The notes beneath the pieces are model-generated. The model saw only the letters and a program-made list of their open reading frames with translations, ran no database searches and was not told where the DNA came from. 64,000 nt of DNA from contig CALRIT020000019.1 in assembly GCA_943361925.1 (NCBI GenBank), forward strand, positions 1 to 64,000, read 5' to 3'. This DNA is from CAISCU01 sp943361925 (GTDB taxonomy: Bacteria > Bacteroidota > Bacteroidia > UKL13-3). A program made the translations under genes and the position numbers. Of the stretch, positions 34,697-43,108 are shown in pieces (the stretch's first letter is position 1; every line of letters begins with the position of its first letter).

Positions 34697-36295
34697 TTAT
34701 TGCTTTAGAACTTTAATTGTATAATTTATTTGGCCACTTTGAATCAATAGAAAATACATTCCGGGTTCAAGTGAATTTTTTGGCTGAAGCACCATCTCTT
34801 GTTTTACTTTTCCTTCATATAAATCTTCAATATGTTTTCCTTGTAAATCATGAATAGAAACTTCTATATAGTTTGATGGATTTATATTGGTAATGTTTAA
34901 GTTAATTGAATTTTTAAAAGGATTTGGATAAGTACTGATTTTCCATGAATCAGGATCTTTAATTGCAATTGAGTTTACAATTTTATTTTTCACAAACCAT
35001 ACTTCATAACAGGTTGCACTTGCTGAACTTTGTGTTCCTGTATTGGTGAAAAATATATTTGCTGCAGTACTACTAATTCCGCCAACCAATGTTCCAGCGA
35101 AAACCGAATCCTTTTCAAATTTGTCAAAATCAAAAATCCCTTGTTCATCCTCAAGTTCATTTTCTGAAGGGATAATTTCAGCAGCACTTCCTAAATATCC
35201 AGGCATTTGTATATTGGGTAGGGCGTATTCCTTAAGATTGCCGGTACTATCTCTTTTTATGTAACTGATTGTTTTTACAAATGGTACACTATCGTTTTTA
35301 ATAATGTTGCCATTGTTATCATAATAGTACTGACTTATTCCTCCAAAGAAAATGGTGCTCATGCTGTTTTCTTCCTTGTTAAAAATTGGAATATATGCTG
35401 TATGGTATTGGTTTAAATATTGGTTAAATCCATTGTTAACCTCATGATTGTTTTCTCTGATATCAATTGAGTTTAACCAAGGTAAATTCTGGTTGTATTG
35501 AAAAACGCCACTCCATAAGGTATAATAATACTCGCCTGAATTATTTTTGTTAGGAGTTAGATTATAATCTCGTCTATGCAAATTCAATGAATCAGTAGTA
35601 GATTCATAATTGCTAATGGTAATTGAATTACTAACAATTTCAAGGTTGAACTTTTTAATTGCATTTGTATAAGCTTGGGTATATGATGCTCCTCCCATTG
35701 GATTATATCTTCCATCAAAACGATTTCCTCCTACTAAATAAAATTTATTATTTATCATACCTAAATGCCCACCTGTAACAGCAAATCTTTGGTCGGTAAT
35801 TTGAATGAATGCCGAACTTGTTGATTCATTACTTTCAATTTTTTCAATAAGTGTTTCTAGGTTTATAACACAAACATTTGGAAAAGTAATATGAGTTCCG
35901 GCAGTTGTAGAAAAACCATATCCTCCTATTAAAATTAAGTTTTTCCCGGATTGATAAAACTGCATATTGGTGCTTTGTAACTGCTCTTTTAATGCAGCAT
36001 TTAATGAGTTTACTGATGTACTTTTAACAGTTTCATTTTTGCTATTCACCAAATAAATATTGGTATTGTTCCCAGCCTGATCAAAACTGGCAAATGGTTG
36101 TCTTCTGTGTAGTCCATCTGTTCTTCCTCCAATTATTATCCATTTGCCATCGAATTTACCCCATGCAAAAGCTTGTAGACCAGGTAATCCTTCAATTGTT
36201 TTTGGCTTTAGTTGAATGGAATATTCACCAAATTGGGCTTTAAGTCCTATTGTGCTTGCAATAAGCAATGCAAATAAGAATAATTTATTTTTCAT
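34697..36295 (-). CDS. T9SS-secreted kelch-like β-propeller protein
   Basis: Secreted protein of 532 residues, function unknown. After a signal peptide (about 1-20, ending LKAQ) come kelch-type blades: 'GKWIIIGGRTDGLHRRQP', 'KNLILIGGYGFSTTAGTH', 'QRFAVTGGHLGMINNKFYLV' and 'STIFFGGISQYYYDNNG', each with the Gly-Gly turn. The last ~75 residues form the T9SS sorting domain ('ISTYPNPFKNSINLNITNIN', 'LEPGMYFLLIQSGQ'). It follows the deacetylase-like T9SS gene's start by about 220 bases on the same strand but has its own terminator-like hairpin, so it is probably a separate unit. The neighbourhood suggests surface carbohydrate work, which is inference. Confidence 0.85.
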   Translation of the reverse strand: MKNKLFLFALLIASTIGLKAQFGEYSIQLKPKTIEGLPGLQAFAWGKFDGKWIIIGGRTDGLHRRQPFASFDQAGNNTNIYLVNSKNETVKSTSVNSLNAALKEQLQSTNMQFYQSGKNLILIGGYGFSTTAGTHITFPNVCVINLETLIEKIESNESTSSAFIQITDQRFAVTGGHLGMINNKFYLVGGNRFDGRYNPMGGASYTQAYTNAIKKFNLEIVSNSITISNYESTTDSLNLHRRDYNLTPNKNNSGEYYYTLWSGVFQYNQNLPWLNSIDIRENNHEVNNGFNQYLNQYHTAYIPIFNKEENSMSTIFFGGISQYYYDNNGNIIKNDSVPFVKTISYIKRDSTGNLKEYALPNIQMPGYLGSAAEIIPSENELEDEQGIFDFDKFEKDSVFAGTLVGGISSTAANIFFTNTGTQSSASATCYEVWFVKNKIVNSIAIKDPDSWKISTYPNPFKNSINLNITNINPSNYIEVSIHDLQGKHIEDLYEGKVKQEMVLQPKNSLEPGMYFLLIQSGQINYTIKVLKQ

Positions 36296-36360
36296 TATAG
36301 CTCAAATTTCTACTATCTTTTTGGTTTCAAATGGAACATTAGTTACATAAGTATATAATT

Positions 36361-37257
36361 ATGCAAAAAGAATTTTCTGGATTGCCTTTCGAATGGATAG
36401 ATGTGAGTTTGCCTACAGAGGAAGAGTTACACGAATTGGCCTTAAAATATAAGCTTCCTGCACCTGCTGTTTTAGACTGTCTTCAATCTGATCACCTTCC
36501 TAAATTTGAAGTTTTTGATGATTATACTTTTGTTATTTTTCGAATGTTTGATATGGAGTGCAAACCTAATCCTTCCAATTTTCAACAATTAACCAGAAAG
36601 TTAGCTATCTTTTTTAATGAGAAATTTCTTTTAACAATTCATAGAAGTAAAACAGATATTGTAGATCATGTTGCAAAGAAATATTGCGGTGATGCAATTG
36701 TAAAATCACCTTTTGATATAGTTTGCAAAATCAATAAAAATGTACTTGAAACATTTCAGACTCCGCTCAATGATATAGATAGACAAGTAGATGTTTATGA
36801 GCAGAATATATTTTTGAAAAAACGAATTCCGGATTTGTTAAAAACTCTATATCAGATTAAAAGAAAAGCTTATTTAATTAAACGTTTAAACCTAATTAAT
36901 AAAAGTGTAATTGAAGCTTTACCACTAAACCATAAGCGTTCTCCTTACTATAGTGATATGCATGATTACTTTGTAAGTATTGATACTCTTACAGAAGAAA
37001 TTTATGATAGTATCAATTCGATTTTGCATTTATACTTGGCCATTTCATCTCAGAAAACGAATGAAGTAATGCGAATTCTTACTGCATTTTCTGCATTTTT
37101 TCTTCCTCTTACATTTATAGTTGGTGTGTACGGAATGAACTTTGCTTATATGCCTGAACTAAATATGCATTGGGCATATCCGGCTGTTCTTGGGCTTATG
37201 GCGATTATCACAATTGGTATTTATATTTGGTTTAGAAGAAGAGGATGGCTTCAATAA
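36361..37257 (+). CDS. corA: CorA-family divalent cation transporter
   Basis: Pentameric Mg2+ (or Co2+/Ni2+) channel of the inner membrane. The 298-residue product has the large N-terminal cytoplasmic α/β domain and long stalk helix (about 130-240). Two C-terminal helices follow (about 239-258 and 272-291), separated by the signature 'YGMNFAYMPEL', which holds the GMN pore motif. A basic C-terminal end ('RRRGWLQ') follows the last helix, as usual. It is divergent from the kelch gene with about 65 bases between starts. No Mg2+ riboswitch-like leader is possible in so short a space. Confidence 0.93.
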   Translation: MQKEFSGLPFEWIDVSLPTEEELHELALKYKLPAPAVLDCLQSDHLPKFEVFDDYTFVIFRMFDMECKPNPSNFQQLTRKLAIFFNEKFLLTIHRSKTDIVDHVAKKYCGDAIVKSPFDIVCKINKNVLETFQTPLNDIDRQVDVYEQNIFLKKRIPDLLKTLYQIKRKAYLIKRLNLINKSVIEALPLNHKRSPYYSDMHDYFVSIDTLTEEIYDSINSILHLYLAISSQKTNEVMRILTAFSAFFLPLTFIVGVYGMNFAYMPELNMHWAYPAVLGLMAIITIGIYIWFRRRGWLQ

Positions 37258-37316
37258 TATTTTGTTATATTTTTCAATTTATGACCTGAGCAAACTTATT
37301 CATAACAATTGCAGTG

Positions 37317-37324
37317 TAGCTTTG
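37317..37324 (+). promoter_or_regulatory. Candidate -7 box of ppa
   Basis: TAGCTTTG fits TAnnTTTG and lies 18 bases before the ppa ATG. The -33 region has no clear TTG. Confidence 0.35.
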
Positions 37325-37342
37325 TAAACTAATTTTATAAAT

Positions 37343-37891
37343 ATGAATAATTTTAATCCATGGCACCATGTGTCACCAGGAGAAAATCTACCTGATATTG
37401 TTAATGGTATTATTGAAATTCCAAAAGGTACAAGAGCTAAATATGAATTAGACAAAGACAGTGGTTTAATTAAATTAGATAGAGTTTTGTATTCATCAGT
37501 TTATTATCCTGCTAACTATGGCTTTATCCCTCAAAGTTATTGTGATGATAAAGATCCTTTGGATATTTTGGTTTTATCTCAAATAGATTTTGTTCCATTG
37601 TGTTTGGTTCCTGCAAAAGTTATTGGTGTAATGCGCATGTTAGACAATGGCGAAGCTGATGATAAAATTATTGCAGTAGCAGCAGGTGATCCAAGTGTGA
37701 GTCATATCAACGATATCTCAGAATTACCAGCACATTTTATTTCAGAAATGAGAAGTTTCTTTGAAGATTACAAAAAGTTAGAAAACAAAACCGTTGTTGT
37801 AGAAGATTTTTTGAATAGGGAAGTAGCCATTCAAATTTTACAAGACAGTTTCAAATTATACCAGGAAAATCGTGCCTCTGGAAAAATATAA
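37343..37891 (+). CDS. ppa: Inorganic pyrophosphatase (family I)
   Basis: Hydrolyses pyrophosphate to phosphate in the cytoplasm, pulling forward nucleotide, aminoacyl-tRNA and polymer synthesis. The 182-residue product carries 'YELDKDSGLIKLDRVLYSSV', 'YPANYGFIPQSY' and the metal-binding 'DDKDPLDILVLSQ' with the DxDPxD aspartates, then 'KIIAVAAGDPSV'. Length is normal for the bacterial soluble enzyme. It probably stands alone: 85 bases separate it from corA, with a -7-like box between. No obvious terminator follows. Confidence 0.96.
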   Translation: MNNFNPWHHVSPGENLPDIVNGIIEIPKGTRAKYELDKDSGLIKLDRVLYSSVYYPANYGFIPQSYCDDKDPLDILVLSQIDFVPLCLVPAKVIGVMRMLDNGEADDKIIAVAAGDPSVSHINDISELPAHFISEMRSFFEDYKKLENKTVVVEDFLNREVAIQILQDSFKLYQENRASGKI

Positions 37892-38048
37892 AAATTAACT
37901 TTGGGCTTATTTATTCAACACTACAATTGAATATTGTTAAAAGCAATGATTTTTTAAAGAATAATTTTCTTGAATTTATTGGTATAACTCCTTTCCTAGT
38001 TTAACATAAATCTCATTTGTTTTTGATGATTTAGAATGCGATTTATTT

Positions 38049-38762
38049 TTAAAAATCTAGTAATCGAGCAAATCCAAAATGAGGATATAACTTATCATTG
38101 TAATGAATGGTGGTTATTTCAAAATACATTTTCTTACTTTGAATGCCTAGTGAAACAGCTGGATAAGATAAATTAAAATTATCATCTTCCTTGTATAGCT
38201 GGTTCCTTCGGATATAAAAAGTATTAAAACTATATCTGGGAGTAAGTATCATTGATATATTTTCATTCAACTTTACAGAAAATGGAATAAAAAAATCAGC
38301 ATTTAAAGCGCCATTTGTTTCTTTGTTTACAGATGTTTTTGTTCCTAAAATTTTGATTGAATCTCTGGAAAGTACAAATCCTAAATCGGCTCCTAGTGCG
38401 ATATTTAATTTGGAATTTGGGCCCAATAAACTGTGTTGTAAACCTGCACGCAGACCAAAACCTCCGATTATTTTAGGAAAATGTACTGCTAAGCGAATGT
38501 CTGTTTTGTTTGAAATTCCAAATTGACCTCCAATTGCCAAAATAGGTGCAGTTGCAATTTTATTTGAGAAATTTATATTTCCGTTATCCTTGTTTACTGA
38601 ATCGATTTTTAACTGCACACCAGTACCTACACCAATATAGGCTATGTTGTTTCCTTTGCCCAAAGGGTTTGGATTGGCAACATACAAATTATTACTAACG
38701 GTACATGATGTTAAACACCAAAGAGCTGACATCAAACAAAAAAGCTTTGAAGAATTATTCAT
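38049..38762 (-). CDS. Lipoprotein with β-barrel-like body, unknown function
   Basis: Not a family I recognise. Starting at 38762, residues 1-20 are a lipoprotein signal ending 'LTSC' (lipidated Cys20). A 48-base longer frame (38810) would bury this signal, so the shorter start is preferred. The mature part has alternating hydrophobic β-strands and Gly/Asn turns ('FGISNKTDIRLAVHFPK', 'FGLRAGLQHSLLG', 'MILTPRYSFNTFYIR'), as in outer-membrane β-barrels. The likely place is the outer membrane. It lies 82 bases downstream of the Ldh-family gene on the same strand. Confidence 0.7.
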   Translation of the reverse strand: MNNSSKLFCLMSALWCLTSCTVSNNLYVANPNPLGKGNNIAYIGVGTGVQLKIDSVNKDNGNINFSNKIATAPILAIGGQFGISNKTDIRLAVHFPKIIGGFGLRAGLQHSLLGPNSKLNIALGADLGFVLSRDSIKILGTKTSVNKETNGALNADFFIPFSVKLNENISMILTPRYSFNTFYIRRNQLYKEDDNFNLSYPAVSLGIQSKKMYFEITTIHYNDKLYPHFGFARLLDF

Positions 38763-38844
38763 AAAAGAGGAGGTCTTTACCAAAAATAATAAAAGCTTCT
38801 TATTGGACAAAAATCATCTTCAAAACATTGCATTGCACGTGAAT

Positions 38845-39912
38845 TTATCCCTGTACTAATTGAATTTCTAAAGTCTTCCCCAATTCAATCAAATCATTCA
38901 CCACATTTTCATTCAATGGAATGCCTGCAACCAAGCGCTCTGCCTTCATTTTATATTCGATTTCACCTGGTATCAACACAGGTTGGTTATCATCAACTGG
39001 TATGGATGCTTTGAATCGTTTGATCCAATTATCCATGTGGTTTTTAAAATCATTGGCAGGTCGAAAGGCATCAATTCGCATGGCACCTACAAAATGACCA
39101 ATTCCGTTTCCGGGTAAATTTTCTAAGGGATTTAAAAATGATACAAATGGTGGTACCCATGGTCCATAATTGGCTCCTGATAATACGGCACTCATGATAT
39201 CAACCATAGAAGCAAGGCCGTAACCTTTATGTCCTCCTAATGGAAGCAATGAGCCTCCATGTTTTAATTCATGGGCATCATTACTTGGTAATCCATCTTT
39301 GGTTTGAACCCAATCATTCGGTAATTCTTTTCCTTTTCTTTGAGCAATTTCCAATTTTCCATTTGCAGCTGCACTGGTTGCCATATCCAATACAAAGGGT
39401 AATTCATGATTGGTTGGAAAACAAGCACAAATAGGATTGGTCCCTAACATTCTTTCTTTAGAATGTGTTGGCGCTACTAAAGGACTCGCATTTGTCATTG
39501 CAAATCCAATCATATCGTGCTCCAAAGCCATCATTGCATGAGCTGCAGCAATTCCAAAATGGTTAGAATTTTGAATTGCAACCCAGCCTGTTCCAACTTC
39601 TTTTGCTTTTTGAATAGCTACTTCCATGGCTTTGTTGGCAACCACAAGACCTAAGCCTGCATCAGCATCAATGGTAGCTGTTGATGGAGTTTCATGAATG
39701 ATTTTCCATTGAGGATTCATGTTGGCTCTATTGGCATTTTTTAGTCGGATATATCCGCTTAATCTAGCAACACCATGTGAATCAATTCCTCTTAAATCGG
39801 CTTCAATTAAAACTTTTGCAGCTAGTTGTGCATCAGCTTTATTCATGCCGTTTTTAATGAAAACAGTTTCAGTAAAGTTTAATAATGTATCGTGTTTATA
39901 AACCAAATCCAT
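38845..39912 (-). CDS. Malate/L-lactate dehydrogenase family (Ldh) oxidoreductase
   Basis: NAD(P)-dependent 2-hydroxyacid dehydrogenase of the family PF02615 (YlbC/YiaK/AllD type), not the classical LDH/MDH fold; substrate not predictable. The 355-residue product shows 'DLRGIDSHGVARLSGYI' near the N-terminus (catalytic His in SHG), 'NSNHFGIAAAHAMMALEHDM', 'GFAMTNASPLVAPTHSKERM' and 'LGTNPICACFP' in the nucleotide region, and 'LPLGGHKGYGLASMVDIMSA'. It lies 9 bases after the SPFH gene and ends a run of four closely packed minus-strand genes, suggesting one transcript. Confidence 0.93.
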   Translation of the reverse strand: MDLVYKHDTLLNFTETVFIKNGMNKADAQLAAKVLIEADLRGIDSHGVARLSGYIRLKNANRANMNPQWKIIHETPSTATIDADAGLGLVVANKAMEVAIQKAKEVGTGWVAIQNSNHFGIAAAHAMMALEHDMIGFAMTNASPLVAPTHSKERMLGTNPICACFPTNHELPFVLDMATSAAANGKLEIAQRKGKELPNDWVQTKDGLPSNDAHELKHGGSLLPLGGHKGYGLASMVDIMSAVLSGANYGPWVPPFVSFLNPLENLPGNGIGHFVGAMRIDAFRPANDFKNHMDNWIKRFKASIPVDDNQPVLIPGEIEYKMKAERLVAGIPLNENVVNDLIELGKTLEIQLVQG

Positions 39913-39921
39913 TCGAAAATT

Positions 39922-40824
39922 TTATTTTGTATCGATAATAAAAGGAGAACCACCTTTGCCTCCCATGATAATAACTTTTGTATTGGGAGATTTAGCTAAT
40001 TCAAGATTTGCTTTGATGCTTTCATATTGCAATTGTTTATCTCCTAAACCACTACTGATAATCTTTTGGTAATCTGCAATACCTTGAGCTTCCACTCTTT
40101 TTCTATCTGCTTCCTGTCTTTCTTTTTGTAAAACGAACTGCATTTTTTGTGCATCTTGTTCTGCTCTAATTTTTTCTTCAATACTTCCTTTAACTGATTG
40201 TGGAAGGGTGATATTTCTAACCAATAATTGTTCTAATTCTAAACCTCTTTTGTTAAAATCGACTTCAATGGTTTTGAAAATTCTGTTTTGAAACTCATCT
40301 CTTTTTGATGAATACAAAGCCACTGCATCATAATAAACAGCATTGTCTCTAATTTTAGTTCGAGTAATGGGTCTTACGATTTTATCTCTGTAATCAATTC
40401 CAACTTCTCTTAATAAAAATGGAGCTTTGTCTGGTTTTACATTGTATAAAACTGTTAAGTCAATTGTTACTTCCAAACCATCAGCAGTTAAAACACGAAT
40501 AGCATCATCTCCCTCTTTTTCACCTTCATCGTGAATGCCACTCATAGTATAATTTTGAGTTTTGGTGTCAATCTCTTTAACTTCTTTTAAAGGATTAACA
40601 AAATGTAATCCACTTGGTAAAACATCATCTTCAATGTTTCCAAATAAGCTTTTAACACCTACATGACCTGCATCGATTTGTTTAAAACAAGCCGTAGAAA
40701 TACCAACTAAAGCAAGCACCAGTGCTAATCCTCTAAGAAGAGGGGCGATTTTTGCAGTCTGGATATTTTTAGCCAGTGCAAACGAAACTCCGAAAACAAT
40801 CAGAGCTAATACAACAAGTACCAT
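39922..40824 (-). CDS. Prohibitin-like SPFH/band-7 protein
   Basis: Membrane-anchored scaffold protein of the SPFH superfamily, prohibitin group, 300 residues. There are two hydrophobic segments near the N-terminus (about 1-19 and 27-45). The band-7 domain follows (about 45-215, 'GHVGVKSLFGNIEDDVLPSG', 'LHFVNPLKEV'), then an Ala/Glu/Lys/Gln-rich coiled-coil tail ('RAEQDAQKMQFVLQKERQEA'). Such proteins form large rings and often partner with FtsH-like proteases. It lies between the CCG-domain gene and the Ldh-family gene with spacers of 15 and 9 bases. Confidence 0.93.
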   Translation of the reverse strand: MVLVVLALIVFGVSFALAKNIQTAKIAPLLRGLALVLALVGISTACFKQIDAGHVGVKSLFGNIEDDVLPSGLHFVNPLKEVKEIDTKTQNYTMSGIHDEGEKEGDDAIRVLTADGLEVTIDLTVLYNVKPDKAPFLLREVGIDYRDKIVRPITRTKIRDNAVYYDAVALYSSKRDEFQNRIFKTIEVDFNKRGLELEQLLVRNITLPQSVKGSIEEKIRAEQDAQKMQFVLQKERQEADRKRVEAQGIADYQKIISSGLGDKQLQYESIKANLELAKSPNTKVIIMGGKGGSPFIIDTK

Positions 40825-40839
40825 ATTTATTTTGATTAA

Positions 40840-41571
40840 TTAAATTCCTGAAGCAAGAATATCAGCAATATGTAATACCTCAATTCCGGTATTACCCTGT
40901 TTCTTTAAAACACTATCTATCTGAATCAAACAAGAATAATCAGTAGAGATTAAATATTTTGCACCACTTTCAATTACCTGATCAATTACTTCTTTAGCCA
41001 TCGATACTGATAAGGCTTCTGAGTTAACTGAAAAAGTTCCACCAAATCCACAACACAATCCTTGTTTTGGTAGTTCCACCAATTCCAATCCTTCAACCTG
41101 TTGTAATAACTGACGTGGTTGTGTTTTGATTTTACAATGTTCCGAAGCCTGACATGAATCAAAAAAAGCAACTTTCCCTTCAAATTTTGAACCTAGATTT
41201 TCAATTTTTAATACATCAACTAAAAACTCACTTAGTTCAAACGACTTCTTTTGTAATTGTCTGTATTTATTGTGATAACTAGAGTTTTGGAAGAGTAAAT
41301 CGTAAGAGTTTCTTATCATAGCAGTGCAGGCACCGGCACCACAAACTAAATTTTTATCGGTTGAAATTTCATTTAGAAATTTTTCAGCTACTTGTCTTGA
41401 ATCTTCCCAGTATCCGGCATTAAAGGCAGGTAAGCCACAACATGTTTGCTCCGGATTATAGTGAACCATACAACCGGCCTTTTCTAAAACCTTTACCATA
41501 TTTAAACCTGTTTCGGGTTTAAATTGGTCTATAAAACATGGAATTAAAATCTCAACCTTTATTGCTGCCAT
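40840..41571 (-). CDS. CCG-domain (LutA/GlpC-like) Fe-S oxidoreductase subunit
   Basis: Cysteine-rich redox protein of 243 residues with two CCG domains: 'CCGLPAFNAGYWEDSR' in the first half and 'CCGFGGTFSVN' in the second, together with 'CGAGACTAMIRNSY' and 'FFDSCQASEHC'. These cysteines bind an unusual [4Fe-4S] cluster in HdrB, GlpC and LutA. Size matches LutA/YkgE, which with LutB and LutC oxidises L-lactate, but LutB and LutC are not in the window. Here it sits with an MFS protein 1 base away and an SPFH gene 15 bases downstream. Lactate utilisation is plausible because of the downstream Ldh-family gene, but unproven. Confidence 0.88.
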   Translation of the reverse strand: MAAIKVEILIPCFIDQFKPETGLNMVKVLEKAGCMVHYNPEQTCCGLPAFNAGYWEDSRQVAEKFLNEISTDKNLVCGAGACTAMIRNSYDLLFQNSSYHNKYRQLQKKSFELSEFLVDVLKIENLGSKFEGKVAFFDSCQASEHCKIKTQPRQLLQQVEGLELVELPKQGLCCGFGGTFSVNSEALSVSMAKEVIDQVIESGAKYLISTDYSCLIQIDSVLKKQGNTGIEVLHIADILASGI

Positions 41572-41572
41572 T

Positions 41573-42976
41573 TTAAATGGTTTGTCCTTTAAAGTTTTTT
41601 ATCCTAGAAATGAAAAACAAACCTACTAAAAAAAACAGCATCAATGCTAATACAGATGTTCGCATATTGCCGGTGATGTCGATTAAAATGCCGTAAACCA
41701 ATGTCCCAAGCACGATTGCGATTTTTTCACTCACATCAAAAAAACTGAAATAAGATGCAGTTTCATTACTTTCTTCCGGTATTAACTTGGCAAATGTCGA
41801 CCTAAACATACTTTGAATGCCTCCCATTACTATACCAACAACCACTGCTAATGCATAAAATTGTTCAGATGAACTAACCATATAAGCTGCAACAGTTATA
41901 CCAATCCAGATAACAAGCATTATGAGAATGGTATAGATATTTCCAATCGCACCTGAAATTTTCGAGAACATATAAGCTCCGCCAATCGCAATTATTTGAA
42001 TGATTAATATGGTTAGAATTAATTCAGATGTTTCCATTTTAAGTTCCTGAGAGCCAAACAAACTGGCAACATACATAACGGTTTGAACTCCCATACTCGA
42101 AAACAAATACCCCAATAAATAATTTCTCATTCGATTATTATGAGGTAACATGATTTCTTTATAAACCTTTTTGATTTCTGTAAATCCTTTATGAAAAATA
42201 TTGCCTTCGATATTGAGTACGTTTGATTTGTCCTCATTTAAATTTCTAAAAGTAATTTGAGCAAATCCTGCCCACCATAATCCTACCATAACAAAACTAA
42301 GTTTGATTGCTAAAACTTCGTAAAATGATTTTGCTGTTTGAATGGCATCTGTCATATTCATACCAGCTGCATTTAGTTCATATGCTTTGGTGTGGTATGG
42401 GAAGAATAAATCGTGTTTTAAAATGACAAGCAGGTTTATTACCAATAGGATTACTGAACCAATATATCCCATTGAAAATCCTTTTGCACTCACTTCGTCA
42501 TACTTATCTTCAGTTGCAATTTCCGGTAAAAATGCATTATAAAAAACCAAACTACCTCCAAAACCAAAAAGACTCAAAACAAAAAGTAGAATTCCTAGAT
42601 ATACTGTTTCGGGCGACATAAAATACATCAAAATGCAGCTCAAACTTCCCAAGTAACAAAAGAGCTGCATGAAGAACTTTTTATTTTTTCTTGCATCAGC
42701 AATACCAGAAAGAATAGGAGAACTGAAGGCTACAAGCAAAAATCCAAGTGAGAGCGCATATGAATAAAGTGCGGTATTTACTATTTTGTAGCCAAATATG
42801 TCTAAATAATATGGTGCTGTAAGAGGATTCCCCTGGGCAATCGATGCTGCTTTACTTACGCTTTCATAAAAAGGCGGAAATATAGCAGTTGCAATAGTCA
42901 GTGAAAAAACCGAATTAGCCCAGTCATACATAGTCCAGGCGCGAATTACTTTAGGGTTATTTAATTCTGTTTTCAT
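41573..42976 (-). CDS. MFS transporter, UMF1/Atg22-like family
   Basis: Inner-membrane transporter of 467 residues with about twelve helices. The N-terminus 'RAWTMYDWANSVFSLTIATA' is the hallmark of the UMF1/Atg22-like family (vacuolar effluxer-like), whose yeast member exports amino acids. An MFS loop motif ('GIADARKNKKFFMQL') follows helix 2-3. The second half has 'GGIQSMFRSTFAKLIPEESN', also conserved in this family. Substrate is unknown in bacteria. It is first gene of the four-gene minus-strand run; its stop is 1 base from the start of the CCG-domain gene. Confidence 0.9.
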   Translation of the reverse strand: MKTELNNPKVIRAWTMYDWANSVFSLTIATAIFPPFYESVSKAASIAQGNPLTAPYYLDIFGYKIVNTALYSYALSLGFLLVAFSSPILSGIADARKNKKFFMQLFCYLGSLSCILMYFMSPETVYLGILLFVLSLFGFGGSLVFYNAFLPEIATEDKYDEVSAKGFSMGYIGSVILLVINLLVILKHDLFFPYHTKAYELNAAGMNMTDAIQTAKSFYEVLAIKLSFVMVGLWWAGFAQITFRNLNEDKSNVLNIEGNIFHKGFTEIKKVYKEIMLPHNNRMRNYLLGYLFSSMGVQTVMYVASLFGSQELKMETSELILTILIIQIIAIGGAYMFSKISGAIGNIYTILIMLVIWIGITVAAYMVSSSEQFYALAVVVGIVMGGIQSMFRSTFAKLIPEESNETASYFSFFDVSEKIAIVLGTLVYGILIDITGNMRTSVLALMLFFLVGLFFISRIKNFKGQTI

Positions 42977-43108
42977 TCATGCCAAAATATGTTTTTATTT
43001 TTTATGTTCCTAAATTTTGGGGTCGCTTACTTAAATTTAGGGATGATTGTTTCGTTTGTTTAAATTTTTAGTCAGACTTTTTTATTGTCTTTATTCCTAA
43101 TTTGCAGC

